DNA of 59,408 bases from Halomonas saccharevitans (GCF_900116405.1 NZ_FPAQ01000002.1:141001-200408); one strand, 5' to 3'; positions 7,208 to 15,553 are shown, counted from the first letter of the stretch. Numbers and translations: made by a program. Notes: a model not told the origin generated them from the letters alone.

Positions 7208-7627
7208 ATGACCAACGTATTCGCTTTCGACACCAAGCAATTCGACACCGCTCAGTTCGAGTCCATGTTCTTCGCTCCGGCGCGTGCCTTTGCCGCCTTG
7301 TCCGTCGACTTCACCGAGAAGATGGTCAACGCTCAGCTCGACGCCACCAGGGCCTATGCCGACACCAACATGTCGCAGCTGCGCAAGCTGGTAGAGGTCA
7401 AGGACGCCGAAGGCTTCAAGAGCTTCCTGGAAGGCCAGCAGGAGGTCGCCAAGTCTCTGACCGAGCGCGTGCAGGGCGATGCCGAGAAGATGACGGCTCT
7501 CCAGCAGGAGTTCGCCCAGGAAAGCCAGAAGCTGAGCGAGGGCAGCGTCAAGCAGGCCCAGGAAAGCGCCCAGCAGGCCACCGAGACCGTCAGCAAGGCC
7601 GTCACCGCATCCAAGGCAGCCAAGTAA
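7208..7627 (+). CDS. phaP: Phasin (PHA granule-associated protein)
   Basis: Phasins coat intracellular polyhydroxyalkanoate granules and set their number and size. The 139-aa product is almost entirely alpha-helical and amphipathic: an N-terminal FxTKQFDTAQFESMFFAPARAF region typical of the phasin_2-like family, then a long helix with VEVKDAEGFKSFLEGQQEV, ending in an Ala/Lys/Ser-rich tail like that of many phasins. There is no signal peptide or membrane segment. The start is supported by TTGGAGG. The promoter at 7118-7146 carries two TGC-N3-GCA operators, and a strong terminator follows at 7671. Divergent fabI-pta-ackA genes place it in acyl-CoA metabolism. The PHA synthase gene is not in this window. 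Confidence 0.93.
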   Translation: MTNVFAFDTKQFDTAQFESMFFAPARAFAALSVDFTEKMVNAQLDATRAYADTNMSQLRKLVEVKDAEGFKSFLEGQQEVAKSLTERVQGDAEKMTALQQEFAQESQKLSEGSVKQAQESAQQATETVSKAVTASKAAK

Positions 7628-7670
7628 GCCTTGAACTCGGCCTGCGGGCCGGGGTGAGGAAAGCATCCAG

Positions 7671-7703
7671 AAGGCCGCCGATCATTGATCGGCGGCCTTT
7701 TTT
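7671..7703 (+). terminator. phaP rho-independent terminator
   Basis: An 11-bp perfect stem (7673-7683 with 7687-7697, GGCCGCCGATC), loop ATT and six Ts follow the phaP stop codon by about 45 bp. Confidence 0.92.
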
Positions 7704-7790
7704 GGTTCGGCGACGGGCTAACCGAACAGAGCCCATGTCAGCCGTTTCCCGGCGTCGCCAGGAGATCAAGCCGCGCCAGACCGCCTCGTG

Positions 7791-7852
7791 GTCGTTATTT
7801 GAATGGTCAATCAAAATAAAGCAGGATAGAAGCGTTACCTACCAATAACGAC
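7791..7852. repeat. Inverted repeat pair upstream of the PHP hydrolase
   Basis: GTCGTTATT (7791-7799) and AATAACGAC (7844-7852) are perfect inverted copies flanking a short AT-rich stretch that also contains TTTGA-N8-TCAAA (7798-7815). The arrangement lies 24 bp before the CDS start and looks like an operator or a 5'-UTR hairpin. No regulator gene is adjacent. Confidence 0.4.
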
Positions 7853-7875
7853 ATACTCTGCAAGGGAGCGCTTCA

Positions 7876-10158
7876 ATGACCAAGCGGCTCGAACGACTAC
7901 TGCTTGCCGGCCTGCTGGCCGGCGCCTCCGCGGCGTCTCACGCCGATGTCAGCATCACCCGCGGCGCCACGACGATCCCCGATGGGGAAGCTCAGGCGAG
8001 CGAGGACCTGACCATCGCCAATGAGCGGCTGGCCTTCTCCCTCGCCGTGGAATCCGCGCCGCCCTGGGGCGTGCCCCGCGGCACCCTGGTCGACCTGGCC
8101 GCCGTGAAGGAGGGCGAGATCGACCTGGATCGCATCGCCTTCGCCGACTTCATCCCCAACAACTGGTCCTCCTGGCCCAACGACGGCAAGGAGGTGGAGA
8201 TCGTCGAGGACTCGCCCGAGCGTGCCGTGGTCCGCATCCGCCGCAACTGGGGCGAGGCCTGGGTCACCACCAGCTACACCCTCGAGGCGGGAAGCGATCG
8301 CATCCGGCTCAAGACCGAGCTGGAAAACGCCGGCGAGGCGCCGCTGGAGGCCATTCGTTCGGGCTACACCCTGTGGCCGGACACCGGCTTCCTGTTCGGC
8401 GTCCCGGGGCTTGGCGATGCCAAGGAAACCGTGGCCGTTGAGGCGCTGACCGATCGCATGGTCGCCTACGATCGCGACTGGGTCTTCGCGCTGCATGCCC
8501 CCTACTTCGATCGCGTCAACTACGAAGGCCAGGACATGTACCTGGAGTATGACCTCGCGCCCGGCGAGTCGCGCACCTTCGATGGCTGGCTGCAGGTGGT
8601 GCCCGAGGGCGACCTGTCGCCGGTGGTGGCCTTCGAGGCCGAGCGGCATGGCGATGCCGTCGGGCAGATCGCGGGCAGCCTGCGCAACGACAGCGGCGAG
8701 GCCCCGCAGGACGGCCTGGTCATGGTGGAGCAGGACGGCCACCCCTATGCCTGGACCCTGGCCGAGGACGGCAGCTTCGCGATGTCCCTGCCGGCGGGCG
8801 AGTACCGCGCCTATGCCACGGCTCAGGGCCACGCCAACAGCGAGCCCGTCGCGCTGACGGTGACCGAGGGCGGTGAGCAGACGCTCGACTTCGCGGGCCT
8901 TAAAGGGCCGGGGACGCTGAGCCTCGACGTGCGCGATGCCGAGACCGGCGCGCCCCGCGATGCCCGCCTGGCAATCCTCGAGGGGCAGCAGCCGCCCGTC
9001 GAGTTCCTCGGCAAGCAGACCTTCTTCACCGAGCTGACCCCGGCCGGCACGGCGGAGCTCAACTTGGCGCCCGGCGACTATCGCATGAGCGTCAATGCCG
9101 GCGCCGGCTTCACCGCCGAGCAGCAGGAGCTCGAGGTCAGCCTGGCCTCCGGCGAGAGCGTGCAGAAGACCCTCGAGATCGAGCGGCTCGCCGAGCCCAA
9201 CAACGACTCCTGGTACGGCGCCGACCTGCACCACCACGCCAACATCCTCGAGGGCACCACTCCGCCGGAGACGGTCGTTCGGGCGCAGCTTGCCACCGAT
9301 CTCGACCTGACGTTCATCAGCGACCATGACTCCACGGCCAACCATGAACGCTTCCAGGCGCTCTCCGGGCAGCGCGGCGTGCCCTTCATCCCGTCCATGG
9401 AGGTGTCGGCGTCCTGGGGGCACATGAATCCCTTCCCCATCGACATTGCCGGTGAGCTTCAGGTGGATCCGGGTACCGACAGCGTCCAGGAGATCCTGGC
9501 GGAGGCCCGTCGCCTGAACGCCGAGGTGATCCCCCTCAACCACCCGTTCAACGACTACGGTTACCTGCGCAACCTCGCCAATGACAGCGTGCCGGGCGGC
9601 TTCGCCACCGGGTTCGACCTGCTGGAGCTCAACGCCGAGGTCGACAACGTCCCGACGCTTCAGACGGCGCATAACCTGTGGGACGAGGGCAGCCGCGTCT
9701 ACTTCACGGCGGGCACCGACACCCACGACGCCTGGAATGACCTGACCGGCCGCATCCGCATGATGGCCAAGGTGCCGGGCGAGCTGACCCCGCGCGCCTT
9801 CGCCCGTTCCCTCAAAGACGGTCATGGCTACGCGACCCAGGGGCCGCTGCTGCATCCGCGCAATGGCCTGTTCGGCGACGAGCTGCGCCTGCCCGAGGGC
9901 GAGGACTTCACCTGGCAGGTGGACGTCGTGGCCGTCGACGGCCTCAAGGAGGCCCGCCTGATCGGACCGGGCGGTGAGGTGCTCGAGACCGTCGCCCTGG
10001 ACGGCCGCGAGGCCCGCCTCTCGCTGACCCTGGACGAGACCGTCGAGGGCTGGGTCGCCCTCGAGGTCGACGACCAGGACGACGAGACCGCCTGGAGCAA
10101 CCCGCTGTGGGTGGAGCGTGAGCAGCCGGCCCCCTACACGGCCGCCGCCAAAGGCTGA
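7876..10158 (+). CDS. Secreted CehA/McbA-family PHP metallohydrolase
   Basis: The 760-aa protein has a signal peptide (about residues 1-23, ending SHADV) and is probably periplasmic. Residues ~25-260 form a beta-rich domain and ~265-430 contain two Ig-like or carboxypeptidase-regulatory-like repeats. A C-terminal PHP domain begins near residue 448: YGADLHHHANILEG (metal-binding histidines), SDHDSTANH, PLNHPF and AGTDTHDAW. PHP enzymes of the CehA/McbA group hydrolyse esters, carbamates or phosphoesters (CehA was named for carbaryl). The start has AGGGAG seven to eight bases upstream. The gene is monocistronic, with its own terminator at 10182. The substrate cannot be predicted from the sequence; a phosphodiester or ester is most likely. 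Confidence 0.85.
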   Translation: MTKRLERLLLAGLLAGASAASHADVSITRGATTIPDGEAQASEDLTIANERLAFSLAVESAPPWGVPRGTLVDLAAVKEGEIDLDRIAFADFIPNNWSSWPNDGKEVEIVEDSPERAVVRIRRNWGEAWVTTSYTLEAGSDRIRLKTELENAGEAPLEAIRSGYTLWPDTGFLFGVPGLGDAKETVAVEALTDRMVAYDRDWVFALHAPYFDRVNYEGQDMYLEYDLAPGESRTFDGWLQVVPEGDLSPVVAFEAERHGDAVGQIAGSLRNDSGEAPQDGLVMVEQDGHPYAWTLAEDGSFAMSLPAGEYRAYATAQGHANSEPVALTVTEGGEQTLDFAGLKGPGTLSLDVRDAETGAPRDARLAILEGQQPPVEFLGKQTFFTELTPAGTAELNLAPGDYRMSVNAGAGFTAEQQELEVSLASGESVQKTLEIERLAEPNNDSWYGADLHHHANILEGTTPPETVVRAQLATDLDLTFISDHDSTANHERFQALSGQRGVPFIPSMEVSASWGHMNPFPIDIAGELQVDPGTDSVQEILAEARRLNAEVIPLNHPFNDYGYLRNLANDSVPGGFATGFDLLELNAEVDNVPTLQTAHNLWDEGSRVYFTAGTDTHDAWNDLTGRIRMMAKVPGELTPRAFARSLKDGHGYATQGPLLHPRNGLFGDELRLPEGEDFTWQVDVVAVDGLKEARLIGPGGEVLETVALDGREARLSLTLDETVEGWVALEVDDQDDETAWSNPLWVEREQPAPYTAAAKG

Positions 10159-10181
10159 TCGCCCGGCTGTCGTGCGTGACC

Positions 10182-10212
10182 AGGCCGCGCCCTTTGGGGT
10201 GCGGCCTTTTTG
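10182..10212 (+). terminator. Terminator of the PHP hydrolase gene
   Basis: AGGCCGC pairs with GCGGCCT across a 12-base loop and is followed by five Ts, 23 bases after the stop codon. Confidence 0.85.
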
Positions 10213-10280
10213 TATGGCGCCTTTGCAGCGGCGCCGTCGACGGCCATCATGTCGGCTGACCCGGTGAGGAGCCGAAGACC

Positions 10281-10742
10281 ATGCTCGATATCCCCCTGCT
10301 GATCGCCGTCGCCGCCCTGGCCGGTGCCGTCCTCTCGGCGCGCGGCGTATGGCGGCGGCGCGGCGCGAATCGCTGGCCGCAGGTGACGGCCACGGTGACC
10401 GGCAGCGAGCTCGAGGAGCTCGGTTCGCCGGTGCAGAATCGCGAGAGCCCGGATCAGTCGCGCCGCTACCTGGCGCGGGTGCACTTCGCCTATCGGGTCG
10501 ACGGCCATGAGATCATCTCCGACAATGGCCGCTTCGATGGCGCGCCCACCTTCGCGAGCCGGGAGGAGGCCGAGGCGTACCTGACCGACTACCCTACCGG
10601 CCGCACGCTGGCGATTCGCCACGACCCGGGCAGGCCCTCGCACGCCCTCATCGGCGCGGCGCGCCTGCCGACCCGGCGCCTCGGCCTGACGCTCTTCCTG
10701 CTGGGCGTGGCCGCCGCCGCGCTGTGGCTCGGGTGGCGCTGA
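10281..10742 (+). CDS. DUF3592-like membrane protein
   Basis: The 153-aa product has one transmembrane segment at residues ~5-22 and another at ~133-150. Between them is a soluble domain with WPQVTATVTGSELEE, HFAYRVDGHEIISDN and IRHDPGRPSHALI, the usual layout of DUF3592 proteins (W-P...G.V, Y.V.G....., V.Y.P..P..A.L). Its role is unknown. It has GAGGAG before the ATG and ends shortly before the hairpin at 10807, so it is likely transcribed alone. Confidence 0.75.
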   Translation: MLDIPLLIAVAALAGAVLSARGVWRRRGANRWPQVTATVTGSELEELGSPVQNRESPDQSRRYLARVHFAYRVDGHEIISDNGRFDGAPTFASREEAEAYLTDYPTGRTLAIRHDPGRPSHALIGAARLPTRRLGLTLFLLGVAAAALWLGWR

Positions 10743-10806
10743 GTCCCGGGCCGGTTATCTCTCTCCCTCGTTTGTCGCTTTTCGTAACAGATTGATCTTC
10801 ATGCAG

Positions 10807-10831
10807 AAGGCCGCCAGGATAGCGGCCTTTT
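10807..10831 (+). terminator. Terminator of the DUF3592 gene
   Basis: AAGGCCGC (10807-10814) pairs with GCGGCCTT (10822-10829) across a 7-base loop and runs into a short T tract. It ends only 13 bases before the next start codon, so the next gene either reads through it or starts transcription almost at its own ribosome binding site. Confidence 0.75.
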
Positions 10832-10844
10832 GCCTGGAGATGGC

Positions 10845-11909
10845 ATGCCGCGTTATCTGCTGGCAGGGCTGCTGGCCCTGTCCCCCCTTTCCCTCTCGGC
10901 CGACGTGCTCGTCGGCAGCTGGAACATCGAGCATCTGGGCTGGAACAACGACAAGGCCATGCCCCAGGTAGCCCACGTGGCCAACCACTTCGACCTGCTG
11001 GCGGTGCAGGAGCTGATGGATCCGGCGGCGCTGAGCGCGCTGGAGCGCGAGCTCGAGTCGCGCTCGGGCGAGGCCTGGTCCTCCATGGCCAGCCACGCCC
11101 TGGGCCGCGGTTCCTACGAGGAGCACTACGGCTTCCTGTGGCGGGAGAGCGAGGTGGCCTACCAGGACGGGGCCGTGGTGTTCATCGATCACGGCGACGT
11201 CTTCTCCCGCGAGCCCTACTCGGCACGCTTTCGCGACGTGGCGAGCGGCGAGCGCTTCACCCTGGCGACCGTGCACGTGGTCTACGGCGACAGCGTGGGC
11301 GACCGCCTGCCGGAGATCGCGGCGCTGGCCGACTACTGGCAGTGGCTCGGCGAGATCGCGCCACAGACGCCGCGGCTGCTGGCGGGCGACTTCAACCTGC
11401 CGCCCGACCATCCGGGCTGGGCGCCGCTGCGTGCCCTGGGCGCGGTGCCGGCGATCACCGAGGGGCGCTCGACCCTGGCGACCACGGCGGGCGAGTACGC
11501 AAGCCTCTACGACAACCTCTGGTACGACGCCGAGCGCCTGACGCCCGACGGCCGGGGCATCCTGCGCTATCCGGCACTGCTGCCCCTGGATCACCGGGCA
11601 TCGCGCGAGCGGGTCTCGGACCATGCGCCGGTCTACCTGGCGCTCAACGGCGCACGCCTCGAGCCCATACCGGCGGCAGGCGGCGGGGCGCTGGCGGTCG
11701 GCGGCTCGCGGAGGCGCTGCATCGACCTCAACGACAGCGACGCGACGCGGCTCGCCGAGCTGCCCCACGTGGGGCCGGCGCGCGCCGCGGATATCATCGC
11801 CGGGCGGCCGTGGCGAGGTGCCACCGAACTTACCCGGATCGGGGGGATCGGCGACGGACGGCTGGGGGAGATTCGCCAGAGCGGCCTGCTCTGTGGCGAT
11901 CGCGGCTGA
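10845..11909 (+). CDS. Secreted EEP-family nuclease with C-terminal HhH
   Basis: The 354-aa product begins with a signal peptide (MPRYLLAGLLALSPLSLSA). It then has an endonuclease/exonuclease/phosphatase fold: GSWNIEHLGWNN, VQELMD (metal-binding Glu), ATVHVVYGDS, AGDFNLPPDH and the terminal SDHAPVYL. After a short glycine/alanine linker, residues ~295-350 form a helix-hairpin-helix module (IDLNDSDATRLAELPHVGPARAADII) like the ComEA DNA-binding domain. This fits an extracellular or periplasmic DNase for nutrient DNA, or a role in DNA uptake. The ATG at 10845 is preferred over an upstream TTG because GGAG is correctly placed and a clean signal peptide results. Confidence 0.85.
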   Translation: MPRYLLAGLLALSPLSLSADVLVGSWNIEHLGWNNDKAMPQVAHVANHFDLLAVQELMDPAALSALERELESRSGEAWSSMASHALGRGSYEEHYGFLWRESEVAYQDGAVVFIDHGDVFSREPYSARFRDVASGERFTLATVHVVYGDSVGDRLPEIAALADYWQWLGEIAPQTPRLLAGDFNLPPDHPGWAPLRALGAVPAITEGRSTLATTAGEYASLYDNLWYDAERLTPDGRGILRYPALLPLDHRASRERVSDHAPVYLALNGARLEPIPAAGGGALAVGGSRRRCIDLNDSDATRLAELPHVGPARAADIIAGRPWRGATELTRIGGIGDGRLGEIRQSGLLCGDRG

Positions 11910-11921
11910 CGGCCGCGGCGC

Positions 11922-12638
11922 TCAGATCGCCCGCTGGTTGACGCGTGCGGAGAGCTCACTGGCGCTCTCCTTGCGCTCGGAGTAGCGGTCGGTGAGGGTG
12001 TCGGTGCGCCCGCGCACCAGCCAGGTGAACTTCACCAGCTCCTCCATCACGTCGACGATGCGGTCGTAATAGGGCGATGCCCGCATGCGATCGTGCTCGT
12101 CGAACTCCAGGTAGGCCTTGGGCACCGACGACTGGTTGGGGATGGTCAGCATGCGCATCCAGCGTCCCAGTACGCGCAGCTGATTGACGCTGTTGAACGA
12201 CTGGGAGCCGCCGCAGACCTGCATCACGGCCAGCGTCTTGCCCTGGGTGGGGCGCACGGCGCCCAGCGAGAGCGGGATCCAGTCGATCTGCGCCTTCATG
12301 ATGCCGGTCATCGCCCCATGGCGCTCCGGCGAGCACCACACCATGCCCTCGGCCCAGGCGGCCAGCTCCCGCAGCTCGGCGACCTTGGGGTGGCTGGCCT
12401 CCTCGGCATCGGGCAGCGGCAGGCCGCGAGGATCGAAGATGCGGGTCTCGGCGCCCATGGCCTCCAGCAGCCGCGCGGCTTCCTCCACCGCGAGTCGGCT
12501 GAAACTGCGCGCGCGCAGCGAGCCGTAGAGCAGCAGGATCCGGGGCCGATGCGCCGCGGCATCGGCGCCGAGGGTCTCGGGGTCGGGGACGCGAAACAGC
12601 GGGCGGTCGATATTGGGCAGGTCGTGCAGAGAGGGCAT
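11922..12638 (-). CDS. arsH: ArsH-type NADPH-dependent FMN reductase
   Basis: ArsH is a cytoplasmic flavoprotein that reduces quinones or azo dyes and oxidises trivalent organoarsenicals, giving arsenic resistance. The 238-aa product has ArsH hallmarks: the FMN phosphate loop [45 protein letters not shown] and a C-terminal region with [23 protein letters not shown]. The ATG at 12638 gives the standard N-terminus ([11 protein letters not shown]). No arsR, arsB or arsC lies beside it, so it is an isolated ars gene; a nested inverted repeat in its upstream region may be its operator. Confidence 0.93.
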   Translation of the reverse strand: MPSLHDLPNIDRPLFRVPDPETLGADAAAHRPRILLLYGSLRARSFSRLAVEEAARLLEAMGAETRIFDPRGLPLPDAEEASHPKVAELRELAAWAEGMVWCSPERHGAMTGIMKAQIDWIPLSLGAVRPTQGKTLAVMQVCGGSQSFNSVNQLRVLGRWMRMLTIPNQSSVPKAYLEFDEHDRMRASPYYDRIVDVMEELVKFTWLVRGRTDTLTDRYSERKESASELSARVNQRAI

Positions 12639-12660
12639 GAGCGTTACGGGGCCTGGGAGG

Positions 12661-12697
12661 TGGAATGTCTTGCCAACATATCTGCCATTCCATATGT
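12661..12697. promoter_or_regulatory. Nested inverted repeats upstream of arsH
   Basis: ACATAT (12676-12681) and ATATGT (12692-12697) are separated by 10 bases. TGGAATG (12661-12667) and CATTCCA (12686-12692) form a second overlapping inverted repeat. They lie 23-59 bp before the arsH start codon, where an ArsR/SmtB-type repressor could act. The regulator is unknown. Confidence 0.45.
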
Positions 12698-12926
12698 AAG
12701 CAACGCCGCCAGCCTGCATCCCTGAGTGCCGGGGAGTCGGCGGCGTGACATCCCGATGATCTTGCGGTGTCCCGGTAATCTCGCTGGGTCCTGATGATCT
12801 CTGACGAGGCGCGATCGGCGGGCTGTGATGGGGCACCGGGCCGGCGTGTGGATCCGCCATGGTGCAGGTGCGAAGTGATCGGATGCCGCTAGACGTGGCG
12901 TCGAGGCGTCATTTTCCGTCAAGAGG

Positions 12927-13054
12927 TTGTTATATATGTGCTTTATTTTTATTGGCCCGCTTATCGCAACACGTATGACAGGATCGCCATTGGAGTGGCG
13001 ATGCAACGAGTGAGCTGGCGTGCTCCCACTGGCCCCCTTCGGGGGGCTTTTTTT
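12927..13054 (+). ncRNA. Candidate small RNA with orphan terminator
   Basis: The region between arsH and the DUF4202 gene (12639-13239) has no convincing gene. It contains an AT-rich promoter-like stretch (TTGTTATATATG at 12927-12938, then TTTATTTTTATT), a hairpin (ATCGCCA-N6-TGGCGAT, 12983-13002) and a strong rho-independent terminator at 13031-13054. No plus-strand gene precedes that terminator for over 1 kb. A transcript of roughly 80-100 nt would fit. A 12-codon frame at 12973 lacks a ribosome site. The rest of the gap shows nothing else I can name. Confidence 0.35.
13031..13054 (+). terminator. Orphan rho-independent terminator
   Basis: GCCCCC (13032-13037) pairs with GGGGGC (13042-13047) and is followed by seven Ts. 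The nearest upstream plus-strand CDS ends at 11909 and arsH lies between in the opposite orientation. Confidence 0.85.
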
Positions 13055-13239
13055 ATGCGCGCTCGTTACGCCTCGTGCGGGCCGAGGCGAGCGAGGCCAT
13101 CGCACGATCACCGCGGCCTGGGCGGAGGACGATCCGTGGCGGCGGGGCTGGGCCCCGCGCCCGGCGGCCCGGTATGCTGTGGCCGGCGGCGGCCGTCGCC
13201 GTCACCGGACCCGACCCTATCCGATCAAGGAGTGCGCCC

Positions 13240-13845
13240 ATGCCCGTCGAACCCCCTCGCGACCCCTCTCCGTTCGCGGCGACCCTCGCCGCCCTGGATG
13301 CCCTGCACGCGGAGGACCCTCGCCCAGTGACGGTGGAGGGCGAGTCGATGCCTCAGGAGCTGTGGCACGCGGGGCGGATGAGCGCCTGGCTGGAGCGGCT
13401 CGTCGAGGTGCCGGACGAACTGGTGCGCCTGGCGGTGCGCGGCCAGCACCTGCAGCGCTGGCAGGTGCCGCGCGGCGACTATCCCGAGGGGCGCGTGGGC
13501 TATCTGACCTGGCGTCGTGATCAGGGGCAGCGCGCCGGCGAGACCACCGCGGCGCTGATGATTGATGCGGGCTATGACGACGCCTCGGCCGAGCGGGTGG
13601 CGACGATGATCCGCAAGCAGGGTCTGGGACGCGACGCGGGGGTGCAGGCGGTGGAGGACTGCGCCTGCCTGGTGTTCCTGGAGAACTACTTCGGCGACTT
13701 CTCCCGGCAGGTCGACCACGATCACCTGATTCGCATCGTGCAGAAGACCTGGCGGAAGATGTCGCCGGGCGCCCATGGGCTGGCCCTCGAGCTGCCGATG
13801 ACCGCCGAGGCCCGTGCGCTGGTCGAGGAGGCCCTGGCCGGCTGA
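13240..13845 (+). CDS. DUF4202 domain protein
   Basis: The 201-aa cytoplasmic product matches the DUF4202 family: a helical protein rich in conserved His, Arg and Glu, including VEGESMPQELWHAGRMSAWL, LRLAVRGQHLQRWQVPRGDYP, GYLTWRRDQ and VEDCACLVFLENYF. The pattern of conserved histidines and acidic residues recalls HD-type metal-dependent folds, but the function is undescribed as far as I know. AAGGAGTG precedes the ATG at 13240. It appears monocistronic. Confidence 0.85.
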   Translation: MPVEPPRDPSPFAATLAALDALHAEDPRPVTVEGESMPQELWHAGRMSAWLERLVEVPDELVRLAVRGQHLQRWQVPRGDYPEGRVGYLTWRRDQGQRAGETTAALMIDAGYDDASAERVATMIRKQGLGRDAGVQAVEDCACLVFLENYFGDFSRQVDHDHLIRIVQKTWRKMSPGAHGLALELPMTAEARALVEEALAG

Positions 13846-13881
13846 GGCGCCGGCGCGGCCGTGAGGGCCGCGTTCAGGCCC

Positions 13882-14265
13882 TTACTCTGCTGCCGTCAGC
13901 GGACGCGCGGCGTTGAGGTAGGCCATGCCGTTGAGGCGCACGCGCTCGCGATCGACGCTCTCCGAACCCAGGTGCACTTCCTCGAGGGAGACGGCCATGG
14001 CGTCGACCTCGGCATCGATGCGGGCCAGGGCGTTCTCCAGGGTGTAGGAGAGCTCGTGGACGGTGCCCAGGTCGCGGTTGCTCAGCTCGTCCTTGGCCAG
14101 CAGCTCGGTCAGCCGCTCGTTGTACTCGCCGAGGTTAGCGATCGCCTCCTCGAGGGTGCGCGACGGCTCGCCCGAGAAGTGGTCCGGCCCTTCGGCGTGG
14201 GCGGTGGTGGCGAGCATACCGGTGCAGAGGGCGGTAGAGAGTGCGGTGAGCAGCAGCTTCTTCAT
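13882..14265 (-). CDS. Small secreted helical protein (DUF6746-like)
   Basis: The 127-aa precursor has a clear signal peptide (MKKLLLTALSTALCTGMLATTAHA, cut before EGPDHFSGE). The mature ~103 residues are mostly helical and acidic, with EEAIANLGEYNERLTELLAKDELSNRDL and a second helix LENALARIDAEVDAMAV. I recall this as a small periplasmic family of unknown function (DUF6746), but that label is from memory. The ATG at 14265 is chosen for the signal peptide. Two Fur-box-like sequences lie between this gene and its upstream neighbour. Confidence 0.7.
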   Translation of the reverse strand: MKKLLLTALSTALCTGMLATTAHAEGPDHFSGEPSRTLEEAIANLGEYNERLTELLAKDELSNRDLGTVHELSYTLENALARIDAEVDAMAVSLEEVHLGSESVDRERVRLNGMAYLNAARPLTAAE

Positions 14266-14280
14266 GCGGGGATCCTTGGT

Positions 14281-14344
14281 GCAAATGAGAATGTATCGCA
14301 CGGCTAAGCTATCACCCGCCATTGCACCTGACAATCATTATTGT
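14281..14344 (-). promoter_or_regulatory. Possible Fur-like sites
   Basis: Read on the minus strand, ACAATAATGATTGT (14344-14331) is an inverted repeat resembling half of a Fur box, and CATTCTCATTTGC (14293-14281) resembles the right half of the AATGAGAAT-type Fur sequence. Both lie in the 72-bp gap before the small secreted protein gene. Neither is a full 19-bp match. Confidence 0.3.
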
Positions 14345-15447
14345 TCGTTACCCTGTCGCGTTTGACCCGAATCAACGCCGGGCTCGTCGCCGAACTGGAC
14401 CGTCAGGCTCTCGTCGCTCTCGCACGGCTTGCCGTGGCGCAGCGTGAGGCGCCGCTGGGTCAGGTCCATCACCACCGAGAACAGCGTCTCCATGCGCTCC
14501 TCGGCGGGCTGGTCGGGGTTGAAGTGGCGACACAGCGAGAGCGGCGCGCCGTGGTGGTCGGCGAGCAGCGCGAACAGCTCCCTCTCGCCGATCGCGCCCT
14601 GGTGTGGCAGCGCATCATCCTTCAGAGCGCCCAGCAGGGCATCCAGCCGGGCCAGGCGAGACCGGGAATCGGCGCGCGGGAAGTCCGCCACACGCTGGGC
14701 ACCGTCGCCGGCATAGAGATGGTTGGTGTGGGTGACCAGGCCGTTCTCGGGGAGCAGCACGCCGGGCTCGCCGGGCTGCACCTCGAGGCCCAGCGCCCGG
14801 CCGTCGCCCTGGGCGATGAGGAAGTGCGCCGGCGAGCAGACCCGGTCGTGGCGCGCCACCGCCACGGCGTCGTCCAGGTCGCGGCACTCCAGAATCTTGC
14901 GCAGGGCGACGTGGATGGGCAGCCCCGCACCGCAGGTACGGGAGCGGATGGCGTTGAGGCATACGCCGAGGCCGTGTTCGTTCATGCCGATCTTGGCCAC
15001 CATGCCGGCCTCGCCGATGCTGAACAGCGTCGGGGCGTCGTCGCCGCTGATCTCCAGCGCCACCACGTTGTGCAGCTGATCGCTGCGCCAGTCCCAGTTC
15101 TGGGCCAGCCACTGGGTGTGGTCGCGGGCGAGGGCAAAGGCCGAGCAGCCGCCGCTGGCCTGGGTCAGCGAGATCTCGCTTCGGCAGTTCAGGGTCAGGA
15201 TATCGGCGAAGTCGAGGCTCGCGCCCCGGGCGATGCCGTCCATCTCCTCGAGGATCGCCGGGAAGCCGCGCTCGATCATCGGCAAGAAGCGCTCGGCCAC
15301 ACGGCGCGCCCGGGACCAGTCCATTCCCACGAAGTCCTGGAAGAGCCGGTCGTAGACCGCGAGGCTCTGGGTGATCCGCTCGCCATGGGCGCGGCCGTGG
15401 GCCTCGCCGATCTCGGCCCGGCTGCCGGAGAGAGGGGTGATATGCAT
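14338..15447 (-). CDS. C45-family autoproteolytic acyltransferase/hydrolase
   Basis: The 369-aa product belongs to the family of acyl-CoA:6-aminopenicillanic acid acyltransferase (peptidase C45), N-terminal nucleophile enzymes that cleave themselves to expose a catalytic Cys. That residue is in GGCSAFALARD near position 100, preceded by ILTLNCRSEIS and followed by QNWDWR, which is typical of the family. Further landmarks are EAGMVAKIGMNEHGLGVCLN and LVTHTNHL. There is no signal peptide, so it is likely cytoplasmic. Bacterial members hydrolyse or transfer acyl amides; the substrate here is unknown. GAGG precedes the ATG at 15447. Confidence 0.88.
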   Translation of the reverse strand: MHITPLSGSRAEIGEAHGRAHGERITQSLAVYDRLFQDFVGMDWSRARRVAERFLPMIERGFPAILEEMDGIARGASLDFADILTLNCRSEISLTQASGGCSAFALARDHTQWLAQNWDWRSDQLHNVVALEISGDDAPTLFSIGEAGMVAKIGMNEHGLGVCLNAIRSRTCGAGLPIHVALRKILECRDLDDAVAVARHDRVCSPAHFLIAQGDGRALGLEVQPGEPGVLLPENGLVTHTNHLYAGDGAQRVADFPRADSRSRLARLDALLGALKDDALPHQGAIGERELFALLADHHGAPLSLCRHFNPDQPAEERMETLFSVVMDLTQRRLTLRHGKPCESDESLTVQFGDEPGVDSGQTRQGNEQ

Positions 15448-15553
15448 GGTGACCTCGCGACTCGCTGCGCATCGACAGGATCACTGTAGCATTCGCCGGG
15501 AGCCGGCAGGGCAGGGGGCTGGTCGCGAGCCGGGTCGGGGAGCGCACCAGGAT

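Noticed and set aside
7897..9855. 652-codon minus-strand open frame
   Set aside because: It is antisense to the PHP hydrolase gene, whose signal peptide, domains, ribosome site and terminators are all convincing.
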